Numbered from the stretch's first letter, positions 18,287 to 27,967 are shown. The stretch is DNA of 64,000 bases from Flavobacterium fluvii (GCF_900129545.1 NZ_FQWB01000001.1:1302001-1366000); one strand, 5' to 3'. Program-made: numbers and translations. Notes: generated by a model from the letters alone, not told the origin.

Positions 18287-19657
18287 ATGGAAAAAGAGAA
18301 TATTGCAGTAGGTCTAGATATTGGGACAACCAAAATTGTTGCCATGATAGGCAAGAAAAATGAATATGGAAAACTAGAAATTTTGGGTGTTGGAAAATCC
18401 AAAAGTCTGGGTGTGGCAAGAGGAGTGGTGAACAACATCACCCAAACCATACAATCCATTCAACAAGCCGTCTTGGAAGCCGAAAACAAATCGGGTTACA
18501 AAATTAAAGATGTCGTGGTGGGGATTGCCGGACAGCACATTCGAAGTATTCAACACAGCGATTATATTATCAGAAGCAGCGCAGAAGAAGTGATTGGTGG
18601 GAATGACATCCAGCTTTTGATTGATCAAGTAAATAAATTGGCAATGTTGCCTGGAGAAGAAATTATCCATGTTTTGCCGCAAGAATTCAAAATCGATGGA
18701 CAATCCGAAATCAAGGAGCCTATCGGAATGTACGGAGGGAGATTGGAATCTAGTTTTCATGTCGTGGTTGGGCAAGCTTCATCCATTCGAAATGTAGGCA
18801 GATGTATTCAAAGTTCAGGAATTGAATTGTCGGGATTGACATTGGAACCATTGGCTTCAGCTGATGCGGTTTTAAGCCAGGATGAAAAAGATGCAGGAGT
18901 TGCTTTGATAGACATTGGTGGAGGAACAACAGATTTGGCTATTTTCAAGGATGGAATTATTCGTCACACCGCCGTTATTCCTTTTGGAGGAAACGTGATT
19001 ACCGAAGATATCAAAGAAGGCTGTTCCATTATCGAGAAACAAGCCGAATTGTTGAAAGTAAAATTCGGATCGGCTTGGCCAGGAGAAAATAAAGACAACG
19101 AAATCGTTTCGATACCGGGTCTTAGAGGAAGGGAACCAAAAGAAATTTCATTAAAGAATTTGTCAAAAGTAATTCACGCTCGAGTGGTTGAAATTATCGA
19201 GCAGGTTTTTACTGAAATTAAAGATTACGGTCACGAAGATCCACGTAAAAAATTAATAGCAGGAATTGTTCTTACTGGAGGTGGCGCACAATTGAAGCAC
19301 ATCAAACAATTAGTGGAATACATTACCGGGATGGACACCAGGATAGGTTATCCAAACGAGCATTTGGCTGGAAATTCAGATGAAGAAATATCAAGTCCCT
19401 TGTATGCCACAGCTGTTGGGTTGGTGATGAACAGCATCGAAAACAACACGCAAAGTGCCGTAAGAATGGATGTTGTAGAGGCGCCAAGGCAAGCGCCAAG
19501 ACCGCCAGTTTTTCAAGCTCCAGAAATTGAGGAAGAGGTCGAAACTGAAGTCGTGGTCAACAGGAAGAAAGTAGTTTCCACGGGAGAAAAAATATCAAGA
19601 TCTTTCTTTGACAGATATGTGGACAAGATTAAAGATTTCTTGGACAACGCGGAATAG
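18287..19657 (+). CDS. ftsA: Cell division protein FtsA
   Basis: This 456-residue actin-fold ATPase anchors FtsZ to the membrane. The nucleotide-binding motifs are VGLDIGTTKIVAMIG at the N terminus, ALIDIGGGTTDLAIF, and VLTGGGAQLKHI. The SHS2-type 1C subdomain lies between them. The C terminus ends in an amphipathic stretch (SRSFFDRYVDKIKDFLDNAE) that fits the membrane-targeting helix. It is followed by ftsZ after 51 bp. Confidence 0.96.
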   Translation: MEKENIAVGLDIGTTKIVAMIGKKNEYGKLEILGVGKSKSLGVARGVVNNITQTIQSIQQAVLEAENKSGYKIKDVVVGIAGQHIRSIQHSDYIIRSSAEEVIGGNDIQLLIDQVNKLAMLPGEEIIHVLPQEFKIDGQSEIKEPIGMYGGRLESSFHVVVGQASSIRNVGRCIQSSGIELSGLTLEPLASADAVLSQDEKDAGVALIDIGGGTTDLAIFKDGIIRHTAVIPFGGNVITEDIKEGCSIIEKQAELLKVKFGSAWPGENKDNEIVSIPGLRGREPKEISLKNLSKVIHARVVEIIEQVFTEIKDYGHEDPRKKLIAGIVLTGGGAQLKHIKQLVEYITGMDTRIGYPNEHLAGNSDEEISSPLYATAVGLVMNSIENNTQSAVRMDVVEAPRQAPRPPVFQAPEIEEEVETEVVVNRKKVVSTGEKISRSFFDRYVDKIKDFLDNAE

Positions 19658-19708
19658 GAAGTATAAAAAATAGAGAATTAAAAAGTAATAATATTAAAAC
19701 CCAATAAG

Positions 19709-21685
19709 ATGATGAGCAACTCAGAATTTGGAAGCATTTCATTTGATTTACCGAAAAACCAATCAAATGTAATTAAAGTTATTGGAGTAGGTGGAGGCGG
19801 AAGTAACGCCATCAACCACATGTTTAAACAAGGTATCAAAGGCGTTGATTTCATCGTTTGTAATACCGATTCTCAAGCCTTGGACAACAGTTCAGTACCC
19901 AACAAAATTCAGTTAGGAGTGAACTTGACCGAAGGACTAGGAGCAGGAGCAAATCCAGATGTGGGTCAGCAATCTGCCATCGAAAGTATTGCCGATATCG
20001 AAAAAATGCTCGACAGCAATACCAAAATGGTTTTCATCACAGCCGGTATGGGTGGTGGAACTGGGACTGGTGCCGCACCTGTAATTGCACAATTGGCCAA
20101 AGAAAGAGATATTCTGACTGTGGGTATCGTGACTTTGCCTTTTACGTTTGAAGGGAAAGTGCGTCAAGAACAAGCGCAGATAGGTATCAATAAATTGCGT
20201 AAACAAGTTGATTCATTAATTGTAATCAACAACAATAAATTAAGAGAAGTATATGGTAATTTGGGTTTCAAAGCCGGGTTTTCAAAAGCGGACGAAGTTT
20301 TGGCCACAGCCTCAAGAGGTATTGCCGAAGTAATCACGCACCACTATACTCAAAATATCGATTTGAAAGATGCCAAAACTGTTTTGGCCAATAGTGGAAC
20401 GGCTATCATGGGATCGGCTGTTGCATCTGGCGAAAACAGGGCCAAAGAAGGTATTATGTCCGCATTGGACTCTCCATTATTAAATGACAATAAAATCACT
20501 GGTGCCAAAAACGTATTGTTGCTCATCGTTTCTGGCTCTGAAGAAATCACGATTGATGAAATTGGTGAAATCAACGATTTTATTCAAATGGAAGCCGGGC
20601 ATAATGCCAATATTATTATGGGGGTTGGTGAAGACGAATCTCTTGGAGGCTCTATTTCTGTTACTATAATTGCAACAGGATTTGATATCGAACAACAACA
20701 CGAAATCGTAAATACGGAGCCAAAAAAGATCATCCACGCTTTGGAAGACGAACAAAAAATTGTTCACGATTTGACTCAAAAAACGATTCCAGCATTCAAT
20801 TATAACAGCGAAACTCCAGTGGCTAAAACAGAAGACAGGGTTGTTTTTGAATTAGTGGAAGAAGAAGTTGTAGAACCAGTTGCAGTTGCACCAGAAGTTG
20901 TTTCCATAAACAAGGAAGAACTTGTGGTAATGACTGAATTTATTAAAAATTTAGACGTTACTTTCGAAATTGTTTCTCCAATAAGCAATATGGATTTTAT
21001 GGTTTCTGAACCGAAAGTTGCGGATGTTAAAGACATATTTGTGGTTGAACCGAAAGTTGTAGAAAGAAGCGAACAAGCGACTTTTTCTTTTGATTTGCCG
21101 CTTTTTAATACACCGACTACTCCAGCAGAGCCGGAACCAGTTCCAGTTGCCAAAGTGGAGGAAAAAGTTTTGTTTGAATTGACGGATGAAACTCGCGATA
21201 TCAAGGTAAATGAGCCAGTTCAATTTGTTCCCGTGACTGAATTGACGGACAGAGGAGTCATCAGGTATTCTCTTGAGGAATATATGGAAGTAGAAAATGC
21301 TTTATTGGATTCAAAACCAGCAGCAGCTCCTGTTGCAGAAGTGATTCCAGAAGAATTGAATATCACGATGAAGCAAGTTAATCCTGTTTCCAATACTACT
21401 TCTGCCTTCGAAAATATTTCTCCAATGGAAATGACGATTGAAGAAACTTTGAAATTGAGAGCAGACGAAAGAAGAAAAAAAATGAAGGAATTCAATTATA
21501 AGTTTCACAATAATGTTTCCAGAATTGATGAAATGGAAAAAGAACCTGCCTATAAAAGATTAGGAATTGATCTTAGCAGTTCTCAAAATAATCATGTCAA
21601 TTCAAGAATTTCAGTAGGGACAGACAGTAATGACGACCTACAGTTACGTTCGAATAATTCGTTCTTGCACGATAATGTGGACTAA
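19709..21685 (+). CDS. ftsZ: Cell division protein FtsZ with long C-terminal spacer
   Basis: This 658-residue tubulin homologue forms the Z ring. The GTPase core (about residues 20-335) holds [13 protein letters not shown], the tubulin signature [10 protein letters not shown] and the T7-loop region. The remaining 320 residues are a low-complexity spacer rich in Val, Glu, Pro and Ala, ending in a conserved tail ([10 protein letters not shown]... [15 protein letters not shown]). E. coli FtsZ is 383 residues, so the spacer is very long; this is usual in Flavobacteriaceae. The start is ATG 19709 or the next codon, 19712. A strong terminator follows and ends the dcw operon. Confidence 0.96.
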   Translation: MMSNSEFGSISFDLPKNQSNVIKVIGVGGGGSNAINHMFKQGIKGVDFIVCNTDSQALDNSSVPNKIQLGVNLTEGLGAGANPDVGQQSAIESIADIEKMLDSNTKMVFITAGMGGGTGTGAAPVIAQLAKERDILTVGIVTLPFTFEGKVRQEQAQIGINKLRKQVDSLIVINNNKLREVYGNLGFKAGFSKADEVLATASRGIAEVITHHYTQNIDLKDAKTVLANSGTAIMGSAVASGENRAKEGIMSALDSPLLNDNKITGAKNVLLLIVSGSEEITIDEIGEINDFIQMEAGHNANIIMGVGEDESLGGSISVTIIATGFDIEQQHEIVNTEPKKIIHALEDEQKIVHDLTQKTIPAFNYNSETPVAKTEDRVVFELVEEEVVEPVAVAPEVVSINKEELVVMTEFIKNLDVTFEIVSPISNMDFMVSEPKVADVKDIFVVEPKVVERSEQATFSFDLPLFNTPTTPAEPEPVPVAKVEEKVLFELTDETRDIKVNEPVQFVPVTELTDRGVIRYSLEEYMEVENALLDSKPAAAPVAEVIPEELNITMKQVNPVSNTTSAFENISPMEMTIEETLKLRADERRKKMKEFNYKFHNNVSRIDEMEKEPAYKRLGIDLSSSQNNHVNSRISVGTDSNDDLQLRSNNSFLHDNVD

Positions 21686-21706
21686 CAAAATCGACTCAAA
21701 TAAACT

Positions 21707-21742
21707 AACCCGAAAATTGAATTCAATTTTCGGGTTTTTTTG
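21707..21742 (+). terminator. Terminator of the dcw operon
   Basis: A 30-nt perfect palindrome (AACCCGAAAATTGAA / TTCAATTTTCGGGTT) is followed by seven T. It lies 21 bp after the ftsZ stop. Confidence 0.92.
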
Positions 21743-21773
21743 TCTTTGCAAGAAGTATGGGCAAAGTAATATA

Positions 21774-21804
21774 TTGTAAATGCCATTAAAATTCTCTAAA
21801 TTTG
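21774..21804 (+). promoter_or_regulatory. Promoter of the yqeY-like gene
   Basis: TTG at 21774-21776 and TAAATTTG at 21797-21804 are separated by 20 bp. This fits the Bacteroidota -33/-7 arrangement. The start site would leave a 5' UTR of about 130 nt that includes a hairpin TTCCAC/GTGGAA followed by TCTTTTT at 21835-21863, which could act as an attenuator. The rest of 21864-21941 is AT-rich repeat-like sequence. Confidence 0.6.
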
Positions 21805-21941
21805 TCGAGCCTTAATCGAGCTGTACATTTCAAGTTCCACAAAAAAAGAAGTGGAATCTTTTTAATTCCATTCGGTCCTATAAAAAGTGTCCAGTTTGCA
21901 GATAAAGGCAAATCTAAAATCTAAAAATCATAAAATACGAT

Positions 21942-22391
21942 ATGAGTTTATCAACCCAAATCATGGAGGAAATCAAAACCGCCATGAGAGCCAAAGATAC
22001 TGTAGCATTGGAAGCCTTAAGGGCTATTAAATCTGAACTTCTTTTAGCCCAAACAGCAACAGGATCAAAAGAAGAAATTTCGGAAGCAGACGAGATTAAA
22101 TTACTTCAAAAATTGGTAAAAACCCGTAAGGACAGCGCCAAAATTTTCACGGAACAAAACAGGTTGGATTTGGCCGAACCAGAATTGGCACAAATAGCCG
22201 TAATCGAAAAATTCTTGCCAGCGCAACTAAGCGAAGCCGATGTGGAAGCGGTAATTGCAAAAATCATTGCAGAAACCGGAGCGACAGGTATAGCCGCTAT
22301 GGGAAAAGTAATGGGATTGGCCGCAGCACAATTAGGTGGAACTGCCGAAGGAAAAACCATTTCTACTATTGTTAAAAAACTATTGACATAG
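21942..22391 (+). CDS. GatB/YqeY domain protein
   Basis: This is a 149-residue soluble helical protein of the YqeY family, related to the C-terminal tRNA-binding domain of the amidotransferase subunit GatB. Typical stretches are MEEIKTAMRAKD, LRAIKSELL, LPAQLSEADVEAVI and a GKVMGLAAAQLGGTAEGKTIS tail (ending in a variant of the usual GKVMG motif). A role in tRNA-dependent amidation is often suggested from the homology but not demonstrated. It sits between ftsZ and a tRNA gene and has its own promoter. Confidence 0.9.
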   Translation: MSLSTQIMEEIKTAMRAKDTVALEALRAIKSELLLAQTATGSKEEISEADEIKLLQKLVKTRKDSAKIFTEQNRLDLAEPELAQIAVIEKFLPAQLSEADVEAVIAKIIAETGATGIAAMGKVMGLAAAQLGGTAEGKTISTIVKKLLT

Positions 22392-22456
22392 AAATACACG
22401 ATTAGGATATTGGTTTTACAATCGTAAATCTAAAATCTGTAATCGTATATCAAATT
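22392..22456. repeat. AT-rich palindromic spacer before tRNA-Arg
   Basis: ATACACGATTA at the left is complementary, with one mismatch, to TAATCGTATAT at the right. In between lies AATCGTAAATCTAAAATC. It belongs to the same word family as the murD-ftsW spacer. Confidence 0.5.
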
Positions 22457-22530
22457 GGCTGAGTAGTTCAACTGGATAGAATATCAGATTTCGACTCTGA
22501 GGGTTGCAGGTTCGAACCCTGTCTCGGTCA
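22457..22530 (+). tRNA. tRNA-Arg, anticodon TCG
   Basis: This is a 74-nt cloverleaf. The acceptor stem GGCTGAG/CTCGGTC has G-T pairs at two positions, with discriminator A. The D stem is GTTC/GAAT. The anticodon stem TCAGA/TCTGA encloses loop TTTCGAC with anticodon TCG (reads CGN codons). The variable loop is GGGTT, and the T arm is GCAGG-TTCGAAC-CCTGT. The 3' CCA is not encoded, as is usual for this phylum. Confidence 0.93.
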
Positions 22531-22541
22531 CAAATAAATAC

Positions 22542-22592
22542 AATGCTTCAAAAAAAAGTCAAGTTTACTTGGGCATTTTTGAAGCATTTTAT
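22542..22592 (+). terminator. Terminator of tRNA-Arg
   Basis: A 13-bp perfect stem (AATGCTTCAAAAA / TTTTTGAAGCATT) with a 21-nt loop is followed by TTATTTT, starting 12 nt after the tRNA. Its presence argues against the zinc-peptidase gene starting at the ATG at 22543, which lies within the stem. Confidence 0.8.
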
Positions 22593-22641
22593 TTTAAAAA
22601 CATTATTTTTAAACCAAAAACTCAATCTAATAGGTTTAAAT

Positions 22642-23454
22642 ATGGTGTTTCAATTCTTTGTTTTATTGCTTTTTGGAGCACTGTTGCTTATTGTCATTGT
22701 TTTTAGAATTATTGAACCAGCTTATATGATGGTTTTTAATAAACCACTCTATTTGTATTTTTATCTGTTTCCCAAAAAGTTGACCATTAATCAAAAGCAA
22801 ATTTTGGTCAATGAGTTTCCATTTTATCAACGGTTGTCGGAACGAAAAAAAATCTATTTTGAACATCGGGTAAAAGAATTCATCAATCATTATCAATTTA
22901 TAGGCAAGGAAGGATTGTTGGTAACAGACGAAATGAAAGTCATCATTGCTGGAACTTATACATTGCTTACGTTCGGTATGAGAGATTATCTCATAGACTT
23001 GTTTAAAACAATAATAATTTATCCGTCGGTGTATTTTTCTAATGCAAGCCAGCAATATCACAAAGGCGAATTTAATCCCATAATGAAAGTGGTCGCTTTT
23101 TCTTGGGAAGATTTTGTTCTGGGACATAAAATAACAAACGACAACCTGAACCTTGGCCTTCATGAATTTTCGCATGTATTGCATTTTCATTGTTTGAAAA
23201 GCAATAATCCAAGTGCCATTATTTTTTTCGATGAATTCAATAAAGTTGTCAAGTATTACAATGATGAAAATCTCAATAAAAAATTATCCGAAAACGGATA
23301 CTTTAGAGAATATGCTTATGAAAACCAATTTGAATTTATATCGGTAGTTTTAGAACATTTTTTTGAAACGCCACAAGTTTTTAAGGAAAGATATCCTGAG
23401 TTGTATCAAAACGTGTGTTCGATGATAAATTTTAAAGAAGATTATTTTAAATAA
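22642..23454 (+). CDS. MtfA-like zinc peptidase, membrane-anchored
   Basis: This is a 270-residue protein with an N-terminal membrane helix (about residues 3-22) and a zinc-peptidase motif HEFSH at 174-178, in GLHEFSHVLHFH. A later acidic stretch (FREYAYENQFEFISVVLEHFFETP) supplies the probable third ligand. This pattern fits the MtfA/peptidase M90 family, whose E. coli member cleaves peptides and binds the regulator Mlc. The role here is unknown. I start at ATG 22642, directly before the membrane helix. An earlier ATG at 22543 falls in the tRNA terminator stem, and the added residues are basic with no family resemblance. Confidence 0.8.
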   Translation: MVFQFFVLLLFGALLLIVIVFRIIEPAYMMVFNKPLYLYFYLFPKKLTINQKQILVNEFPFYQRLSERKKIYFEHRVKEFINHYQFIGKEGLLVTDEMKVIIAGTYTLLTFGMRDYLIDLFKTIIIYPSVYFSNASQQYHKGEFNPIMKVVAFSWEDFVLGHKITNDNLNLGLHEFSHVLHFHCLKSNNPSAIIFFDEFNKVVKYYNDENLNKKLSENGYFREYAYENQFEFISVVLEHFFETPQVFKERYPELYQNVCSMINFKEDYFK

Positions 23455-23574
23455 GATAATGGGATTACAAAAGACCGTTAATTCAAATTAAGCCTTTGTG
23501 ATATATTGAATTATAAATCTATTGGGTTTTGTAAAAACAACAAAAAATTACAAAATAAATCAATGATTATCAGG

Positions 23575-23603
23575 TTGTTAAATCTTTTTATTGAATAACT
23601 TTG
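23575..23603 (+). promoter_or_regulatory. Promoter of the CBS-pair gene
   Basis: TTG at 23575-23577 and TAACTTTG at 23596-23603 are separated by 18 bp, followed by the ATG at 23633. The sequence between the zinc-peptidase stop and this site is AT-rich with no other feature. Confidence 0.6.
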
Positions 23604-23632
23604 TGTTCAAATAGAATCTAAAGTTATAAGTG

Positions 23633-24055
23633 ATGAAGAATAATGTGCCAGTATCAACCATAATGAGCAAGAATGTAATAAAATTACATCTCTCGGACGA
23701 CTTGACAAAGGCTGAAAAATTGTTCAAGCAGAACAAAATCAGGCATATTCCAGTAGTGCATGGGAATAAAATAATTGGGATGTTGAGTTACACGGATTTG
23801 TTGAGAATCTCTTTTGTTGACGCAGTCAATGAAGATGATGATATTGTGGACACCACCGTTTATAATTTGTTTACGGTAGAGCAGGTGATGGCCAAAAAAT
23901 TGGTTACTATTTCTCCCGATACGACGATAAGAGAAACGGCTGAAATCTTGTCTAAAAAAGAATTCCATGCCCTGCCGGTTTGTTTGGGGGAATTGTTGGT
24001 CGGAATCGTGACAACGACTGATTTGATAAAGTATTTAATAGACCAGTATAAATAG
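23633..24055 (+). CDS. CBS-pair domain protein
   Basis: This 140-residue protein consists only of two CBS motifs. CBS1 is about residues 6-60 (VSTIMSKNVIKLHLSDDLTKAEKLF... RHIPVVHGNKIIGMLSYTDLL). CBS2 is about 80-138 (VEQVMAKKLVTISPDTTIRETAEIL... HALPVCLGELLVGIVTTTDLI). CBS pairs bind adenosine nucleotides and act as energy sensors. A stand-alone pair with no enzymatic domain gives no clue to its target. The ATG at 23633 is preferred to a GTG one codon upstream. Confidence 0.9.
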   Translation: MKNNVPVSTIMSKNVIKLHLSDDLTKAEKLFKQNKIRHIPVVHGNKIIGMLSYTDLLRISFVDAVNEDDDIVDTTVYNLFTVEQVMAKKLVTISPDTTIRETAEILSKKEFHALPVCLGELLVGIVTTTDLIKYLIDQYK

Positions 24056-24080
24056 AAAAAGCCCCAATTTGGGGCTTTTT
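24056..24080. terminator. Bidirectional terminator after the CBS-pair gene
   Basis: A perfect stem AAAAAGCCCC / GGGGCTTTTT with a short AATT-containing loop lies directly after the CBS stop. The A- and T-runs are part of the stem, so it can also end the convergent lamin-tail gene. Confidence 0.9.
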
Positions 24081-24097
24081 GGTTCTATTTGGTAAGT

Positions 24098-27000
24098 TTA
24101 TTTCTTAATCAAACGAAGTATTTTGGTATTCTTTCCTTGTGTTATAACAATGTTGTAAATTCCAGGTGGATAATTGCTTCCTGTTTTTTGATTAGTTATT
24201 TCCGCTGCTTCAAACTTGCGAACTTCTACAAGCTTTCCAGTCATATCGTATACTTTCATTTCAATTTTATCAGGGCTAGTTGTTGTGGAATTTAATTGGA
24301 ATGTTGAATCAAAAGGATTTGGAAAAGCAATTACATTAAAAGCAACTTCTTCTGAAAAAGTGTTTGTTGACAAAGAAGGGTTGGTTTTTAGCGTAATTGT
24401 ACCTGGTGAGCCAATTTCGACAGAACTGTTGGTGGCAACAAAAGCACCGTTTACATCTGCAACGCTTAATTTTGTTTGTTGTGTTAAAATGGTTGTTATT
24501 CCTGCAGCATTATCAAAAGTTGTAAAAGTAACGCTTGGAGAAGCGCCAAACCATATTGAAGCTTGTGGTATATTGCTAGTTGCATTGTATAAATTTACTT
24601 GGTCTCCACCTGAACCCAAACCAATACCACTACCAGTATAGTTTCCAATTTTTAAAGTTGCTGGTGGAGTAGATCCAAACCAGTTACTTAAAAACAAAGC
24701 ACTTTTAGTAGCCAGATCATTCGTCTCAATAAAGATTACAGATTCACCAGGATTGATGCTCGTAATTCCGTTTAAGGCCACGGCAGCGATAGGAGATTGT
24801 GAATCATCATCTACTTTCCAGCCCGTTATGTCAACGGCTACTGCTTTGGTATTGGTTACTTCAAACCAATCCGCTCCCACAGGGCTACTACCGCTAGACC
24901 AAGGTGCTACTTCGGAGATGAATAATTTTCCTACTGAACCTGGAGAGCCTATTTGATTAGCGTCTTTCGCAGCGGCAAAGGCGTCATTAACTCCAACTTG
25001 ACTTAATGTTGCAATAGTAGTATTGCTCAAACCAACTGCATTATTAAAAGATAAATTTGTCGTAGATACTCCAAATACAACATTGGCCATTATATTTCCG
25101 CTTGCGTTAAATAAATTTAGTGCATCTCCACCAGTGCTTAAACCAATGCCACTACCGGTGTAAGTTCCTATTTGGAAACCAGCTGGAACATTAGTGTCAA
25201 ACCAAGTCGATTTAAAATTGGCAGTAATAGTCGCAGCATCGGCAGTGGCTGCTTCTATAAAAATTGCCGATTCGCCTGGAGCAATACTAGTAATACCTGC
25301 TAAAGGTACTGCGGCTGTAAAAGTATTTGAATTATCATCCACTTTCCAACCCGTGATGTCAAGGGCAACAGTTCCATTATTCGTTACCTCAAACCAATCG
25401 GCACCCACTAGGCTGTTTCCACTAGACCAAGGTGCTACTTCTGAAATTGTTACAGTAGCTGTTGTAGTTGTTTCATTGGCAACATCAGTTACCGCTAAAA
25501 CAAAGTTAACTGAAGCGTCAGGTGTAATCCCAACCGTAGTGTCATCTACATTGATGGTAACACTATAGCTGGTTTTAGTTTCGTAATCCAAAACCGTTCC
25601 TGCCTTGATATATAAACTAGAACCAATGATTTCAAAAAAGCTGGCATCTGCACCAGATAAAGTTAAGTTGTTCGTTCCTAATCCATCATCCGTTACAAGA
25701 ATATCAGATACCTTAATGACTGATGAAGTGTTAGAATTTTCTAGAACAGTTGTCGTTGTATTGGCTAAAGCAATAGCTGTTGGTGCTAAATTTTGTAGGG
25801 AAGAAGGTGCATAAACCCAAAGTTGTGGATGATCAATATCGCCACCACCATTTTCGTTCACGATATACAATATGCCATCACGATCCATTGTAAGACCTTC
25901 ATGCTGTTGAGATGGGGCATCTAAAGGATTTCCTGGGTCTGATACGATAGTTAATGTGTTGGCAATTGTACCATTACGGTCTGTGTTTACTACTTTGGCA
26001 TTTTCTTGACTCAATACCAATAAATTGTTGTAAAATGGTTTTCCGCTCAATGCAGGTATATTAGATAATGCAAAAACATCGGCTACATCCGAAACGCCCA
26101 ACAAAGCTGGGTCAAAAATATTAGTCGAGTTATCCGTTGTTGCAGAACCATTTGTAGCGGTTCCAGCATTAAAGTCTATGCCAGTTTGGAAAATTCCGAT
26201 AGGTGATATTTCTTTTAAAACGATATAACTATTGGTTAATGGATCATAAGTCAGTCCTTCTGTTCCTGTGTTGTTGACGAATGTTCCTAATTTTACCGTT
26301 TTAGTATTGGCTCTTGTAAGGGTAGTTCCTGCGGCATAAGTAAATAAAACTACTTGTCTGTCACGTTCTTCAGTCATTACAAATTGACCGTTGCCAATAT
26401 AAGTAATTCCTTCAGAGTCATAGAATTCAGTTCCTTGTGGACTGCTTCCTTGAGCTAATGTCATGGTGTCAATAAGTTTTCCTGTGTTTGATACCTGAAG
26501 AACAGAAGTGGTTCCGTCTCCAACAATAAAAAAAGTGTCGGTATCCCAATTGTAAGTTATTCCAGAAGCTTCCTGGCCCAACAAATTGTTGGTTGGAGCA
26601 ATGGTTCTTTTTGGTTCAGGTAAATCATAACGACCTACTCTAACGTAATTAGAAAGATTAATGTCTAAAGGAGTTTCATTGTCAATAATTGTTATCGGCT
26701 GTGAAATAGTACTTCCTAATGCAATTCCAGAAGATGGATTGCTTAAAGTTAAAACTGCAGATTCTGTATTCTCTACCAATGCATCATCAGTAACGGTTAA
26801 GCTTACACTGCCCGTTGTTTGTCCGTTCAAAATAGTGATTGCATTATTGCTTAAAGTATAATCACCAGCTGTAATGTTTGTTCCGGCAATGCCCAAAGCG
26901 ATAGTTTGGTTGCCATTAACTGCAAAATTTGAGGTAGCAGTTACTGTAATCACGGTTGATCGAGCTTCTTTACCAATGCTGTTGTTTATAGAAAGATTGA

Positions 27001-27967
27001 CAGTTGGAGTAGTTGTGGTAAAAGTGGCAGATTGCGTTGCAGTGATTGCATTATTGCTTGCGTCTTCAACAGTATTTGCTAGTAAACCAACATAATACAA
27101 TTGATTATTTGCCAGAGATGTTGTTGGAATGAGGGTGATTTTATTTAACGCAAAAACTGCGTCAAAAGGCACTAAAGCTCCTGAAGAATTGTTCAATCTT
27201 AATTCAACGATGGCATCAACATTCGTATTCGTGATAGCATCGTTATTTACTAAACGAACATTTTCATTGAAAGCTATGGAAGGTTGTATCGTTGAAAAAA
27301 TCCCGGTGCCTGAAGTTGCTGGCGAAAAACTAGCCGTTGGAATAGTTGTGTCTACACCATTAAAAATATTTCCTTCCACAGTGAAATTGTCAAATCTATT
27401 GTTTCCAACAGCACCACCTGGACTTAATTGGAATTCCACTTTTAATTTAAAGTTTGGATTGTTGTCCGCTGCACTTATGCTGGAGAAATCTAGAGTAGCG
27501 AATGCAGGATCACCATTGTTTGGAATAACGTTGGCAAAAAAAGTATAGTTTATTCCGTCTGTAGAGAAGGACCAAACTTGAGTGCCTGCTCCAGAACCCG
27601 AACGACGCGTGGCAAATTTCACAATTACATCTTCATAACCCGATGTAGGAAGCGAAAAAACCAATGCACTCCCGATAGGATCATTGAATCGCAAGTGTGT
27701 TCCAGCTACATCTGAATTGCGAGCATTCAAATTTAATACGTCGAAATTTTGTCCAGTTCCACCAGCAAAGTCAATTGCGCTAATTCCAGAAATATTTGCC
27801 GCTAAAGAGGCTACTCCAGAAATATTGGTTATTGTTGGAGTTGTTATTGTAGCAACAGAAGCATTGTTGTTGAAATTCCAATAGTGCAACAAGGTCTGTG
27901 CATTCGAATGAGAATTAAAGAACAATAGCGCGGCTACCATCGTTTGTTTAAAGTAGAGTTTTTTCAT
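24098..27967 (-). CDS. Large secreted multidomain protein with two lamin-tail domains and T9SS sorting signal
   Basis: This 1289-residue protein has a Sec signal peptide (about 1-24). A jelly-roll-like N-terminal region (25-205) is followed by a bacterial Ig-like/SbsA-type domain (208-318) and a Calx-beta-like domain (about 320-430). Next come an esterase-like/SdiA-regulated beta-propeller-type region (about 440-720, GQEASGITYNWDTDTFFIV... DSEGITYIGNGQFVMTEE) and a cadherin-like domain (728-830). Two tandem lamin-tail domains follow (about 838-1014 and 1015-1193, each opening with ISEVAPWSSG). The type A T9SS C-terminal domain is at 1205-1289 (FPNPF, YDMTGK, PPGIYNI, ILRLIKK). It is probably exported by the T9SS and attached to or released from the cell surface. 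Substrate and function are unknown; similar architectures occur in extracellular phosphatases and nucleases. Confidence 0.88.
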   Translation of the reverse strand: MKKLYFKQTMVAALLFFNSHSNAQTLLHYWNFNNNASVATITTPTITNISGVASLAANISGISAIDFAGGTGQNFDVLNLNARNSDVAGTHLRFNDPIGSALVFSLPTSGYEDVIVKFATRRSGSGAGTQVWSFSTDGINYTFFANVIPNNGDPAFATLDFSSISAADNNPNFKLKVEFQLSPGGAVGNNRFDNFTVEGNIFNGVDTTIPTASFSPATSGTGIFSTIQPSIAFNENVRLVNNDAITNTNVDAIVELRLNNSSGALVPFDAVFALNKITLIPTTSLANNQLYYVGLLANTVEDASNNAITATQSATFTTTTPTVNLSINNSIGKEARSTVITVTATSNFAVNGNQTIALGIAGTNITAGDYTLSNNAITILNGQTTGSVSLTVTDDALVENTESAVLTLSNPSSGIALGSTISQPITIIDNETPLDINLSNYVRVGRYDLPEPKRTIAPTNNLLGQEASGITYNWDTDTFFIVGDGTTSVLQVSNTGKLIDTMTLAQGSSPQGTEFYDSEGITYIGNGQFVMTEERDRQVVLFTYAAGTTLTRANTKTVKLGTFVNNTGTEGLTYDPLTNSYIVLKEISPIGIFQTGIDFNAGTATNGSATTDNSTNIFDPALLGVSDVADVFALSNIPALSGKPFYNNLLVLSQENAKVVNTDRNGTIANTLTIVSDPGNPLDAPSQQHEGLTMDRDGILYIVNENGGGDIDHPQLWVYAPSSLQNLAPTAIALANTTTTVLENSNTSSVIKVSDILVTDDGLGTNNLTLSGADASFFEIIGSSLYIKAGTVLDYETKTSYSVTINVDDTTVGITPDASVNFVLAVTDVANETTTTATVTISEVAPWSSGNSLVGADWFEVTNNGTVALDITGWKVDDNSNTFTAAVPLAGITSIAPGESAIFIEAATADAATITANFKSTWFDTNVPAGFQIGTYTGSGIGLSTGGDALNLFNASGNIMANVVFGVSTTNLSFNNAVGLSNTTIATLSQVGVNDAFAAAKDANQIGSPGSVGKLFISEVAPWSSGSSPVGADWFEVTNTKAVAVDITGWKVDDDSQSPIAAVALNGITSINPGESVIFIETNDLATKSALFLSNWFGSTPPATLKIGNYTGSGIGLGSGGDQVNLYNATSNIPQASIWFGASPSVTFTTFDNAAGITTILTQQTKLSVADVNGAFVATNSSVEIGSPGTITLKTNPSLSTNTFSEEVAFNVIAFPNPFDSTFQLNSTTTSPDKIEMKVYDMTGKLVEVRKFEAAEITNQKTGSNYPPGIYNIVITQGKNTKILRLIKK
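24391..25447 (-). repeat. Tandem duplication encoding the two lamin-tail domains
   Basis: Two units of about 528 bp (25447-24920 and 24919-24391) encode similar 176-residue segments. Both start at ISEVAPWSSG and share GADWFEVTN, DITGWKVDD, PGES, YTGSGIGL and IGSPG at the same spacing. They are diverged, so the duplication is not recent. Confidence 0.8.

Noticed and set aside
20800..21204. 134-codon Ser/Thr-rich frame on the minus strand inside ftsZ
   Set aside because: It is a by-product of the low-complexity Glu/Val/Pro spacer of FtsZ read on the other strand.
22663..23190. 175-codon open frame on the minus strand
   Set aside because: It is antisense to the zinc-peptidase gene, which has a clear HEFSH motif and membrane anchor.
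24391..25447. Lamin-tail duplication as a mobile element
   Set aside because: The repeats are in frame, diverged, and encode whole domains of one protein, so internal duplication explains them.
25194..25568. Several plus-strand open frames within 24200-27900
   Set aside because: They are antisense to the large T9SS cargo gene and mirror its Thr/Ser/Val repeats; none has a start context or homology.
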